Origin: Siphonodentalium dalli
Lineage: Eukaryota > Mollusca > Scaphopoda > Gadilida > Siphonodentaliidae
Assembly: GCA_032622095.1 (NCBI GenBank)
Contig: CP136066.1
Location: forward strand, 133,207,917-133,271,916
Direction: 5' to 3'
Length of the DNA stretch: 64,000 nt
Below, piece by piece: positions 47,611 to 57,370 of this stretch (within the stretch, counting starts at the first letter, position 1; every line of letters begins with the position of its first letter). The position numbers were made by a program, and so were the translations under genes. The notes under the pieces were generated by a model. That model searched no databases, was not told the origin of the DNA, and saw only the letters and a program-made list of their open reading frames with translations.

Positions 47611-48169
47611 GCGTACAGTTTGACGTCAAAGCTTTCTACGTCATTTATGTTGGCATTACAACGTTGGGCCAACGATTCTGTATTTTATGGCATATCATTG
47701 CATATATTGTGTCAGCAATGATTGTAGGCCTACATGTGTTTACGGAACGTAAAGTACTGGCATATCGTTGTACGAGATATCACATGTGTACACGCTATAT
47801 GTAGTTGGATTCCAATGTTATAATTCCAACTGTTGCATGGAAGGAATTCTTTGGTGTCAACCAAGGGCCAACAATGTAAACCCAATGTGTTGTGCACAGT
47901 AAATTCCATTGGCATGTTCGCGTTGGCCCAATGTTGGTTGGGAGGAATACGTTGGGCCAACCAAGCCAACACAACCAATTTACTGTAGACAATTCTGTTG
48001 GCATGGCAAGTTCGCATTGGCCCAATGTTGGGCCAACGTTATATTTCCAACAGTTGGGAGAAATACGTTGGGTCAACCAAGGGCCAACGACGTCAAACCA
48101 ACCAAACCTAATGCCAACCGTGCCGACATTATGCCAACGTTGGCCCAACGTAGTCATGCTATCTGGGCA

Positions 48170-48365
48170 CACAAAGAGTAAAATCCAGGATGGTCGCTGG
48201 TGGCCATGTTTTTCAAAAAAAATCGTTCAAATTTGATAGCTCCCATCTAGAGGTGATCCTAAACATGCCTATTATATTTCAAAACATTTCTCCAATTATA
48301 TAAATGTGGGCTGCAGGGTGTGCAAATGGATTTGGTCATGCAGAGAATACAATCCAAGATTCACT
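48170..48365 (+). repeat. Diverged HINE-type monomer, subfamily 2
   Basis: Continuation of the interrupted monomer: AAAGAGTAAAATCC, GCTGGTGGCCATGTTTTTCA, CTCCCATCTAGAGGTGATCC, AATGTGGGCTGCAGGGTGTG. Same subfamily as 18180-18365. Confidence 0.6.
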
Positions 48366-48465
48366 ACAAATCAATATATAAAAATGTCTCTAATTATTGG
48401 AGCTTGGACTCTTGAGCACATACTAACCCAGAGATTCTACATATTAGTAGTTAATACGGAGGGTC

Positions 48466-49790
48466 ACTATGAATACCGAACACAACCAAACATAACCAAA
48501 CACAACCGAAAACAAGTTAAAATAAGGGTTAAAAGACGGAAATATATGAAATAAAGTTCATAATGATGTGTGTGTATATGTAAGCTAGTGATATGGCCGC
48601 CGAAATGTGAAAATATGCTATTTTTCTGTCATTTACCACCTTTCGTTTGTCTCTGTGGGAAAATGTTAGAATTCTTGCGTGATGTTATACATTTATCATA
48701 TAGAGGAGTCATTGGCGAACACATGGGGACCATAATATGCATTCATTGCGGGATATTTTCGTCCGATATCACGTTTTCCCAAATGCCGTTATCATAGGTC
48801 AAAGCCGAATCTCCGTTAATAACGCGATGTTATGTTTCGAATCAATGAATGTTATTGCTATTATAACAACACCCATGCATATATATTTGCAGGAGATACT
48901 CGAGCTACGATTCCTCTTATACCCGAGTTGAGGAATATTTACCCAAATCCAAGAAGAACTTTCCTTGTACCATATCCAAATAAAAGTCCCCCAAATCCAA
49001 AATGGCTCCCACAATGGCGGACAGATTTTTAAAAATCACCGAAATTCCCTCATATTCACATCATTGGGCATTATTGTCGAGACAACTCCATCCATGCGTA
49101 CAGTTGAGTTGGAAATACCGAGGTGAAGTAATTAGTTTAGCAGTTTCATAAACATACGTCATTAGTCGTTTTAGTCGTCGGTCACGTTGGTCTGCTGTCA
49201 TATTTACCCATGTACTATTGCTTATTTTTAATGATATTGCCTGATTCTCTAATTGAAAATTTCCACAGCCATGCATGTAAAGCACCTCTAATGTCCAGTA
49301 ATTGATCGTCAACTATGTCTGATAAATTGTCTGTTAAGTCGGTCAGTTGCAACGTTTTCCACTCATTTTCCAATTTGAAAATTATTGGTCCAAAGTTTGG
49401 GAATTACATTATTTTGTTAACGAGCCTCGAAGACTTTGGACCTTAATCTGAGCATGAAAGACTCAATATATTTAATTTTATTTTTCGTCATGATGTCAGC
49501 TTCGACCTCCTCGTAAACCAACTTACTATCTATTGTGAGGAGGCCTTTCTCACTATTAAATATCTTACCTACTAGTTTACTTACCGTTTCTTTTTCCCTT
49601 ATATACGCCTTATTTGAACTTGTGTTCGGTATTCATAGAGTTAGCCGCCATCTTGCCGAACTCTGGTTTACGTGCCGCCGACAGCTAATATTGTACATAA
49701 ACCTATCAATAACTAAACTTATAATCGGCCTTATTTGGACTTGTGTTCGGTATTCATAGAGTTAGCCGCCATCACGCCGGACTCTGACTC
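48466..49790. repeat. Inverted and direct repeats around 'CCGAACACAA'
   Basis: CTATGAATACCGAACACAA (48469-48487) is matched inverted by TTGTGTTCGGTATTCATAG at about 49620 and 49740. The latter two are direct copies 125 bp apart that continue AGTTAGCCGCCATC. Possibly a TIR element of ~1.3 kb with a duplicated right end. The short ORFs inside have no recognised family. Confidence 0.45.
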
Positions 49791-51340
49791 GGCGTGAAAT
49801 TACATAAAACTTTCATTAAAGGAATGCGGTCCTGAAAAAAAATAGTATTTTCTTTCAATATACCGATTATATATATATAAAATGTCCATTGGGTACATAT
49901 AATCTAATATTCGGCCGCCAATCGTTATTTTTATAACGATTAAAAAAATTCCGAAGTTAGCCGAAGATTTTGTGTTGTAGACGAAGTCACATGATCATCG
50001 GCCCGATCACATGATTGTCACATGTAAACAGAAGCATAGCACATGATCGATCACGTGGTAACTCATTGACAACGCATAGATGCGCAATGGTGGTATATAA
50101 AGTTTGCATAAATTCGATCGCGGCCTTTGAAGTTTGTCGCGTTATGGGAGAACACTGCGAATGCAAAACATCGCCGAAATACATCGCCGTTATCGTATTA
50201 AACATCTTTATCGTGCTATTACTATATGTATCGCGATGTGTTGTTATTATAAAGCACGTATATTACGTATATTATTCGGTTTTGCGCGCAGTTATCTATA
50301 TAAACACGTGCTCGTGTTTAGGCCTATATATTTTTTCCATTACCGGAATAGTCCAAGTTATATTATATATTCATATAAAGATTGCATATATATGCGAAGA
50401 CTTGCACAGTTATTAGACAATTATCATCTCGTAAACATTCCAATTTCCAGATGCCCTTAGTCGTGTGTCAATAAAGAGCGTTTCGTTTTAATTTATCGTA
50501 ACGCGGTAAATCAAAAATAATTCGGTTTATTGCTGTCGGATTTAATCAATTATAATCAAGCCATTCATTAGCAATATGATGATACGTTCATTTTCATAGT
50601 TATGAATCGTGTATATATTAGGGCAATAGGGTGTTTATATATTTCAGAATATTGCTTCCCCAACCCCCCCCAAATCTTGCTGACTGTCACTGATGAAAAT
50701 TCGCTGCGTCTATGCATGGTTAATGGCCTTTAAAGTTAGCACTCTAGCGACGCAGTCTATTGAAGAATATCCAGGTCATAAATCGACCTCTTTGTGTCAA
50801 TTACGCATAACAATAGGATTATAACATATATAAACGTTCGCCGTGGTTCGTTTAAACATCCAATTATATATAACACTTTTTGAAGGAGGGATAATAATCC
50901 GGTTTAATATGTAATCACATATAAAAGCGCTCTTTATTCGCATTTATCGGAATAGGGAACGCTCTTTATTGCGTCATGGTAAAGGAGCATGGGGACTCGA
51001 CTTAGAACAGTTGTCATCGTGATTGTTTACTGATTACACCAATAAACGTAAATACATGTACACGAACTTGCGATATACATGCTTTATATATAATTTCCGG
51101 TTTATTAAACTCTTTTTATTCGCACCATATTAGGAATATTCTTAACATGGAACGCTAATTATTGAGTCGTGGTGAAGGAAAATGGGGACTCGACTTAGAA
51201 TAGTTGTCATCGTGAATACTTTACTAAATTATTCATCAACATACTCCCCACTTTAACTGCAATTGTATGTATTCGTAACCGTGACTGACTCGTCAAATTA
51301 AACGCTCTTTATTTGGTATATGTATTCTGTATGTAGTTTC
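49791..51340. repeat. AT-rich region with AACGCTCTTTATT-type repeats
   Basis: GCGCTCTTTATTCGC, GAACGCTCTTTATTGCGTC and AAACGCTCTTTATTTGG recur at 50929-51310, and inverted (CAATAAAGAGCG) at 50469. GGGGACTCGACTTAGAA(C/T)AG TTGTCATCGTGA repeats at ~50990 and ~51185. Overlapping ORFs at 50015-50460 (133 and 108 codons) are Ile/Tyr-rich frames of AT-rich DNA. Confidence 0.45.
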
Positions 51341-51691
51341 TGATTTTGCGCAAACGGGTTTCCCCAGAGAAATCCCGCCAAATGTCATGTAAACGAACAT
51401 CGTTTGGAAAGGAATGCAGAATTATACCTAATTGTCACTATACCGGCCACAGCCGAACATACTGCATGCATTTGGCATTGTCACGAATGAATGGTTGTAA
51501 ATACGGGACACTCGGGGCATATATATGGAAAATTAAAACAACATCGTGAACACGCACCCAAAAAGAGTTCACATGTCGGCTCGTGTTTTTATAAGATTTA
51601 TTTTTTACACGAAAGCATTTTAAAATCGGATCTGTATTCAGTGATCTCGAATGAGACTTATCTGCCTGATAAACTTGGTAATAAATACATA

Positions 51692-51841
51692 TTATCACAA
51701 CAGTGTGTTGATCCGTGTCGTAGTATCACGTCGAGTTGAGGTGGGCAGATTGCCGGATCAAACGAGCTGCCGCAGGCAGAGAGTTTGATCCGGCAATCTG
51801 CCCACCTCAACGAGACGTGATGCGACGTCATGCTGTGATAA
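51692..51841. mobile_element. 150 bp palindromic MITE with perfect 29 bp stem
   Basis: Arms 51735-51763 and 51783-51811 are a perfect 29 bp inverted repeat (GTTGAGGTGGGCAGATTGCC...), loop 19 nt with its own small hairpin (CTGCCGCAGGCAG). Pairing extends outward (TCACGTC/GACGTGA) to ends TTATCACA (51692) and TGTGATAA (51834-51841). Conserved perfection suggests recent insertion. Confidence 0.8.
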
Positions 51842-52177
51842 AAGGTTTATTATATGACGCCCAATTTACAATAATAACTATTTAATATGATTTAATTACC
51901 GATTGTTTTCACTTTAGTTTAGCAGTTTAATTTTCTTATTTTCAACGGATAAATAGTCCGTCATCGTTAATCGGCACATCTCGTCAATTTCCGTAGGAGT
52001 GTGATCTAATTTGATCCGGGGAAATCTCACTCAATGTGTTCCGACGACTTGGATTAAATCGTCAAACATTACTACGTCATTAGTGGTATTAGGGAAGAAT
52101 ATTCAGTCATATAATAAAATGGTATCTGACCGAGTTCTAGCTGATTTTTATCAGAATACTCTAGTCTGGCCTAGACC

Positions 52178-52256
52178 ATGCAGGTTGTGATCCCCGGTCT
52201 GCTAGCATGAGATTGAGAGACACGTACGCTACCTCTCGGCTATCAGCTACAGTCAG
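52178..52256 (-). repeat. Degenerate tRNA-like sequence (SINE head?)
   Basis: On the minus strand TAGCCGAGAGG fits the pol III A box (TRGYNNARNNG) and GGGGATCACAACC is at the B-box position but poorly matched. Resembles a decayed tRNA-derived SINE head; no intact tRNA cloverleaf. Confidence 0.3.
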
Positions 52257-52418
52257 TACAGATTTTGAATTATCCCTCTTTTATCAAATTCACAAAACGA
52301 TTCTATATGGTCATATACCAGTCCACTATAAATTATAGTGGTATACCACCAGGCTTATATTACTTATTAGTATATAGTTAATATAAGTTAATTCAACATC
52401 ATGAACATGTGCGTGATC

Positions 52419-53461
52419 TAGAGCTGGGACGGTTATGGGTTTTTCGTGACCGGTTATGAACGGCAATAAACCGCGATTAACCGGTTAACCGCATATTATA
52501 TGTACTATTATGGGTGGGTAAGCCCAGTATGCAGAACGGCGGTGATTGTGATGCTCACTGACATGGTAAGTTTGAGAACGACTCCTGTCCATTATACAAA
52601 GAAGTTGTCACCCATGACACACATAATCACATACCGGTACTGTAAAAACATAATTTTCGTGTTCAGTGACAACGTAGACATATGTGTTCCTACGTGTGGC
52701 CAAACACAAAGAACTGGCCTCTTGGTTATGTAAACACACAGTGGGTATCATAATAGAGCAGAAGGGGGAACTTGTCAATTAACAAAAATGTCTTCCAAAC
52801 TGCGTCAACTTTATTCACTCGAAACCAAAATATTCAAACACGTGCTTTTGTATACGTTTTTATACGTATACGTTTTAGCATTCGGCAAACCTTGTCAGAT
52901 TCCATCACCGTTTGCCCCCAGAGGTCACAGGTCGAGGAGTTCAGAATGCCGTTTTAGTAGAAATACAACTGCCTTGTCAGTGCTGTTAAATAATTACACT
53001 CAATGGCTTTTGTTAAACATGCAATTAGTCGCCATGTATGTAGACAATGGATGACGAATAAAGCGCCGGGCTTATTGTTTTCCTAATCAGTCCTAATTGA
53101 ATTAAATCGGAACATTGATATAAACTATAGTCAGACTATAGATAACCAGGGCATTCCTGACTCCAAGCATACACTTTGAGAACAAGACGGCTGTCCTTTG
53201 ATGTTTCGTTTTGACGTCGGCAGGCTGTGAAATGTAGCCTTCAATGAGCCGACACACCGCATTTGATGTTGTTCCGTCAATCTCGGATTCATTTTAATTG
53301 ACGGAGACAGATTAACCCTCTTATAGCAAGTTATAGCTGACCATCACAGTGATCATACACTATAATAGTGATGTTACGGTTAACCGACCACGGCAAATCC
53401 GTGACCGCTCACGGCCATAGTTGGTGGTTAACCGGTTAACCGCATAACCGTCCCAGCTCTG
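52419..53461. mobile_element. Non-autonomous hAT-type element, 8 bp target duplication (7/8)
   Basis: TIRs TAGAGCTGGGACGGTTATG (52419-52437) and CATAACCGTCCCAGCTCTG (53443-53461) match 18/19. Flanks GCGTGATC and CCGTGATC (52411-52418, 53462-53469) differ by one base. Subterminal repeats AACCGGTTAACC in both ends. 1,043 bp; the 88-codon ORF inside is not a transposase. It ends 86 bp from PRDX5 coding exon 1. Confidence 0.8.
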
Positions 53462-53554
53462 CCGTGATCACAATTTTAAAATAAATTTACAATACCGTAC
53501 ACGGTACATTATTCAGTAGGCCTACTAAATTAATAATATTATAAACGTACTAAC

Positions 53555-53644
53555 CTTGATTGTCATAGCTGCAAATGGAGTTCTATGCAGCGATCTTGTT
53601 CGAACAATGTCAAAAACTGGGACTCTCAAAACTGATCGGAGCAT
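53555..53644 (-). CDS. PRDX5: PRDX5 coding exon 1: mitochondrial leader and start of mature protein
   Basis: Encodes residues 1-30. The ATG at 53644-53642 sits in a good context (ACC before ATG) and is preceded in frame by a stop (TAA) five codons upstream. The first 26 residues are rich in Arg (7) with Leu, Val and Ser and a single acidic residue, as expected of a mitochondrial import leader. A second in-frame ATG at 53566-53564 (MTIK) matches the start of mature or cytosolic PRDX5 (MAPIK in human), so short-form initiation is possible. The exon ends ATCAAG followed by GTTAGT donor. The next exon continues AGENVP, matching the family's KVGDxIP region. Confidence 0.85.
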
Positions 53645-53733
53645 GGTTGCGTTTTCCTTTTAAAGCAAATACACGCGACGACCTTGGCTTGTGTCAGAGC
53701 AAGAAGAAAGCACTTTCGGTTTCGATTTCATGT

Positions 53734-53739
53734 CACGTG
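53734..53739 (-). promoter_or_regulatory. CACGTG E-box upstream of PRDX5 start
   Basis: A GTCACGTGG sequence (CACGTG core) lies about 90 nt upstream of the first ATG. CACGTG is the binding core of USF/MITF/TFEB-type bHLH-ZIP factors. No TATA box at a usual distance was seen. A regulatory role is inference from position only. Confidence 0.3.
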
Positions 53740-53749
53740 GTTTATCCTG

Positions 53750-53880
53750 AGCCGTAATTTCGCTAAAATCCGGATTGAGAATCCAAAGCCGATTACGGGG
53801 GGCGGAGCTAATTTCGGATTCTAGGTCAGATTTTGAAATCCACGTGGTCTCCGAAACTCTCCCCCAGCGTCAAACATGGC
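53750..53880. repeat. 'TTTCGCTAAAATCC' repeat upstream of PRDX5
   Basis: GTAATTTCGCTAAAATCCGG, GAGAATCC and GATTACGG words recur at 55418-55640 in rearranged and inverted form. Starts ~100 bp upstream of the PRDX5 ATG. Confidence 0.5.
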
Positions 53881-55417
53881 TCATGTATTTGACACAAGTA
53901 TCATTTGTATCTTATATTTATAAAGTGCATGTTTGTTGTGAAAGTCATGCTGTTCTTCTATGTGTGTATACACGGCACATAATTTGCTGCCAATCCGACT
54001 TAATCGCATCTTTTTTTTCAAATTAAAGTGTGTTTATTGATGATGGCAAGCATATCTAAACATGACAGCTCTAGGCCTCCTGAATCAAATTCCGAAGATG
54101 TTGTGAAGAACACACGGAACTTGTCAGTTGAACAGGGACGTGACGACAGGGGTTGATTGGGTGTCTCGACCCCCACCCCGAACTTTGGTACAATTTGCTA
54201 AGCTGTGCAGTCATTCATACGTGAGGAAAATCAGGATTATTTTGACTAACTGTTTCAAATAATGATACGTACAAGCCAACAAACGCAACAAACAAACCCG
54301 ATTTTAAATAAATACATATACAAACTTATGACTAACTCGAGAGAGGGGGTGTCCAGTGATCTGTATATATGTTCAACTTGTTTTTGGTAGTCATGTTGCT
54401 TTGCCATTACTAATTATTTATTTTTTCAGTGTAATAACATATGTGAGGGGGGGGGGGTACCATTAAGTGAGTCAGTACTTGTCCCCCAATTCCTTTGTAT
54501 GTATAAACAAATGTATGTGTTATATATCATGTGTTATCTAAATTTGACATATATTTGAAATAAATATATCTAAACTAAACTTTGGTACATTCCAGCAGTC
54601 GGAAATTTCATGCATGACACAACATTAGTTGGACATTAATTTGACACCATATATAGGTTGGCATTGTTCTCATTGTTTGATTTTTTTCAACCAGTAAAAG
54701 TTGGTAATTTTCCAATCTTAGTGTTTGTCAGATTGGATATTTCCAAGGAGAGCAAATTGAATTCTGCGAACCTGTGAGATTGATGTTTGGTTCAATGGGG
54801 GGGGGGGGGGGGGGGGGGTGCAGTTGGCCGGAAATTTGAGGAAACTTCTAGCCACGTCCCTAGAACATGTGTCTGTTGTCTATACAGAGACTATTGCGCA
54901 AAACGACTGCATTTAACGAAACAAAACATGTTAAAATTGCTATAACTTTAAGACTAGATGATAGTACATACGTGTATCTGATAATCCATCGATACCATAT
55001 AATCCTACTATTTCTTGAATAAGAAGAAACATTATAATAACGAACACAGCAGAAGACATATCCATGCAGGTTCATATGAATTCGGTCAATGGTGACGTAT
55101 CCGCCGAATTCGAAATCGACATGCGTTCGGGCGGTATTTTATGGATGGAATTATGAAATGGACATATGAAAGTGACAATCAACAATGATTTGCCATCAAC
55201 CGAAGTGCTCCCCCAGCGTTACTATCAATAGCGTTATTATTTGGCTAATTTCAGTAATATTCTCCCAGTTTACATTCAATAAAACAAATTTGTCTCCGCA
55301 TTTAAAATTCTTTGATATAGATCGTTTATATTCTGCAATAAATTGTACACAAGAGACGGATTCTTATGTTTTATTGTGTTTTTAAACTCTGAGGTGGCGA
55401 AATCTCGGTTTGTTTAC
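53881..55417. other. Gene-free stretch with G runs and an interspersed repeat
   Basis: 54580-54740 belongs to the TTGGAAATTTC family. G homopolymers lie at about 54447-54457 and 54797-54818 (22 G). No coding sequence recognised. Confidence 0.45.
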
Positions 55418-55583
55418 ATTACGAACATTTGAGTCCGTAATCGGAATCCGAATCCAAATCGGATTACCACGAAATTAGGATTACGGTCTGTTCGTTTACT
55501 GATTCTGCAAATTTGTGGTCTGTTCTTTTGCCGAACCAAGTCGTACGGGGACCAATCTGTAATCTGGATCCAGAATCTGAAAC

Positions 55584-55630
55584 GGATTTTAGCGAAATAA
55601 CGCCTCAGAGGCGTTATTTCGCTAAAATCC
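55584..55630. repeat. Perfect 23 bp palindrome with 1 nt loop
   Basis: GGATTTTAGCGAAATAACGC CTC (55584-55606), A, then its exact inverse (55608-55630). It lies inside a repeat of GGATTAC/AATCC words (55418-55640). A near-cruciform structure. Confidence 0.9.
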
Positions 55631-55715
55631 AATTCGGAACAAAAGAAAATTAGAGCACAGTTTTATAAATATACATATAAAAATAGCAGTGAGTTGAAAG
55701 AAAAGTTTATTAGAA

Positions 55716-55743
55716 TAAATTGTATATATATATATATATATAT
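55716..55743. repeat. AT dinucleotide microsatellite
   Basis: Uninterrupted TA repeat followed by TGTGG. Confidence 0.85.
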
Positions 55744-56334
55744 GTGGCCAGTAAGGAAGGGGAAAAACCAAGGTATTGAGGCATTCGTTTGGGAAGATTT
55801 TATTGAATAAAAAAATATTTGGATACATGTAACTTGTTTCGTCATCGGAACACATTGGTAATGTGTCCATTGTTTACAGACGCATTGTATAAAATTTCAT
55901 TCTAAGATTGGTTATGATTTCTGAAATCTTAGTTGCAGCTTATATACATTTGATTAAATAGACAACATGCCATCTCAGACGTGAGCTGAATCTTGAAATA
56001 ACACTGGTTGATAATTATTCAGTCTGGTTAAGAAAACAAACAAATCTTCAAATGAGAAACTCCCAGAAAGTTCCATTGTCCTACAAAAACATACACCTGT
56101 TCAGTGATAATTAATCACCGACATGTGTTTACGCAGTGAAAACGGGAATACCACAAAGAAATATAAATCATATACTTAATAAAACTTTATATATAAAAAT
56201 CTACAAATACCCATCTTAAATAATTATAAAGATTTCCAATCAACTCTAATCAACTGCCACAGATCATAAATCAAATGGATAATAAAACACTAATTAAACT
56301 CATCAACAACTCCACTAATCCACCCTAAATTAGA
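55744..56334. other. Gene-free AT-rich stretch
   Basis: Nothing recognised on either strand. Confidence 0.35.
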
Positions 56335-56412
56335 GGGACTTGCTGCATTTACCAGGGACTTGTTGCGTTTACCGGGGACTTGCTGCATATCCAGGGACTT
56401 GCTGCGTATAGT
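56335..56412 (+). repeat. Minisatellite AGGGACTTG(C/T)TGC
   Basis: Four units of about 18-23 bp, each with GGGACTTGCTGC or GGGACTTGTTGC plus a short TTTACC/TATCC tail. The inverted repeat that follows (GTAGGTCCCTAG) contains a related word. Confidence 0.7.
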
Positions 56413-56424
56413 AGGACCCGTACT

Positions 56425-57287
56425 GCGTTATGCAGTAGGTCCCTAGATTTGCGTAGGCCTAAGTCTCCGTAGATCGCTCAATTCGCGTAGATCCCCTCAG
56501 TAATGCAATATATAGTAGGTCTACATGATTTATTGACTGATAAAATGGATTGATACCACTAAATGATCATGTTAGATGTTACTTTGCAATTTGTTTTTTT
56601 ATAATTAATTTCCGAAATCTGATGGGTTTGTTTGCTTAGTGATACTTAGAGGATCATGAAGCCTAACTAAAATTACGTGATTTCTGATCCGGAAAGTAAG
56701 AGGATTATCTTACTGGCTTCGGGATAAGATATTAATTAGAGGATTACTGGATATATTTTTGCATTGATTTAGGTCCCCGTAGTAATGGAAGGGTGCATGC
56801 CTAATATATTATCAATAAGTGAACATATTATATGGCAGGAGAGTGGAGCGAAACGGTCGTGATTGCTTCGATCCTTATTAGTTCCTCTTCTGTCAGAGCG
56901 TTGAGCACGGGTGAGTCGTGTGGTCGCGCCTCCGGGTGCAGCTGCCCCCGTGCTTAACGCCAGTGAGACGGTTTTGGATTAGGCTTGTGGATTTAATCAC
57001 AGACGCCGTGTTGGCCGCAGTGCAAAGAAGTCGGGTATTGGACATTGCTAACTGGAGTCTCCAGTCTAGCAGGGGATACCTGACCCTTTGCCTGGAGTTC
57101 CGGACCGAAGATGCTGGCATCCAGAAATCACAGACCCGGGACACCAACTCCAAGACTGCCTCCTGTCACTTGAGTGGGAAGAAGAAGGGGCCGCCCAAGA
57201 AAAAGACGTCTGCGAGGAAAAGAAGGGACGCCGCCAGACGAGCCAAATGGAAGACCTACGCAAATCTAGGGACCTACTGCATAACGC
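56425..57287. mobile_element. Segment bounded by a 33 bp perfect inverted repeat
   Basis: 56425-56457 (GCGTTATGCAGTAGGTCCCT...) and 57255-57287 are exact inverse copies, 863 bp outside to outside. The segment holds a hairpin with 14 bp arms (56898-56911 and 56947-56960, one G:T-type mismatch) and most of a basic ORF. Rearranged transposon or fold-back remnant; no target duplication seen. Confidence 0.6.
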
Positions 57288-57370
57288 GTCACCGAACTCT
57301 CCACGGAATCTCAACAAAAAAAATTCCGGCGGCAGCAGGGGCGGCATGGCCATGGAGTATGTCATTTTAG
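56918..57370 (+). CDS. 150-codon ORF with basic tail, possible retroelement fragment
   Basis: GC-rich compared with its surroundings. The last third is strongly basic (KKKGPPKKKTSARKRRDAAR, residues 88-107). A hydrophilic (S)GKKK..P..RRRRDxRR tail after a short domain is reminiscent of ORF1/gag-like fragments common in aquatic invertebrate genomes, but I cannot name a family. All three frames and the minus strand are also open, so coding status is doubtful. No zinc knuckle or reverse transcriptase is present. Confidence 0.3.
   Translation: MWSRLRVQLPPCLTPVRRFWIRLVDLITDAVLAAVQRSRVLDIANWSLQSSRGYLTLCLEFRTEDAGIQKSQTRDTNSKTASCHLSGKKKGPPKKKTSARKRRDAARRAKWKTYANLGTYCITRHRTLHGISTKKIPAAAGAAWPWSMSF

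Larger units (their letters stand above)
46920..48167. mobile_element. TIR element built from CCAACGTTGG palindromes
   Basis: Perfect 15 bp TIRs CCCAGATAGCATGAC (46920-46934) and GTCATGCTATCTGGG (48153-48167), with CA on both sides. It interrupts a HINE-type monomer: AAGGATTTAGTCA on the left continues as CACAAAGAGTAAAATCC on the right. Both ends (to ~47150 and from ~47860) are made of repeated TTGGGCCAACGTTGG words in both orientations. The middle (47170-47650) is different sequence with a possible two-exon ORF and a 16 bp inverted repeat. Confidence 0.8.
10349..53644 (-). other. PRDX5: Peroxiredoxin-5 gene locus, six coding exons
   Basis: Atypical 2-Cys peroxiredoxin that reduces H2O2, organic peroxides and peroxynitrite, typically in mitochondria and sometimes cytosol or peroxisomes. 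Joined coding exons are 53644-53555, 35334-35200, 34757-34626, 30907-30869, 25065-25010 and 10454-10349: 90+135+132+39+56+106 = 558 nt, 185 residues plus stop. All introns begin GT and end AG; phases are 0,0,0,0,2. Introns are 18,220, 442, 3,718, 5,803 and 14,555 nt. Seen in the product: leader of about 26 residues, peroxidatic Cys73 in PGAFTPGCS with Thr70, Arg151 in KRFSM, resolving Cys175 in GLTCSLAP. Residue spacing and length after the leader (159) fit animal PRDX5 (about 161 in human). The C-terminus is NYL, not the SQL peroxisomal signal of human PRDX5. Family identity is very secure; transcript ends are not visible. Confidence 0.93.

Noticed and set aside
47795-48236. Overlapping ORFs of 114-125 codons in the CCAACGTTGG arrays
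   Set aside because: Open on both strands because of palindromic repeat words; the peptides are Trp/Pro/Asn-rich repeats of the same motif.
48832-49032. 66-codon ORF preceded by TTTGCAG as a splice-acceptor exon
   Set aside because: Pro-rich peptide without family resemblance, and no partner exon was found; kept out of the feature list.
50015-50460. 133- and 108-codon overlapping ORFs with a TATA-like sequence (~50093) and a downstream AATAAA (50470)
   Set aside because: Both frames are Ile/Tyr/His-rich translations of AT-rich DNA, and the AATAAA is part of a repeated CAATAAAGAGCG word. No family resemblance.
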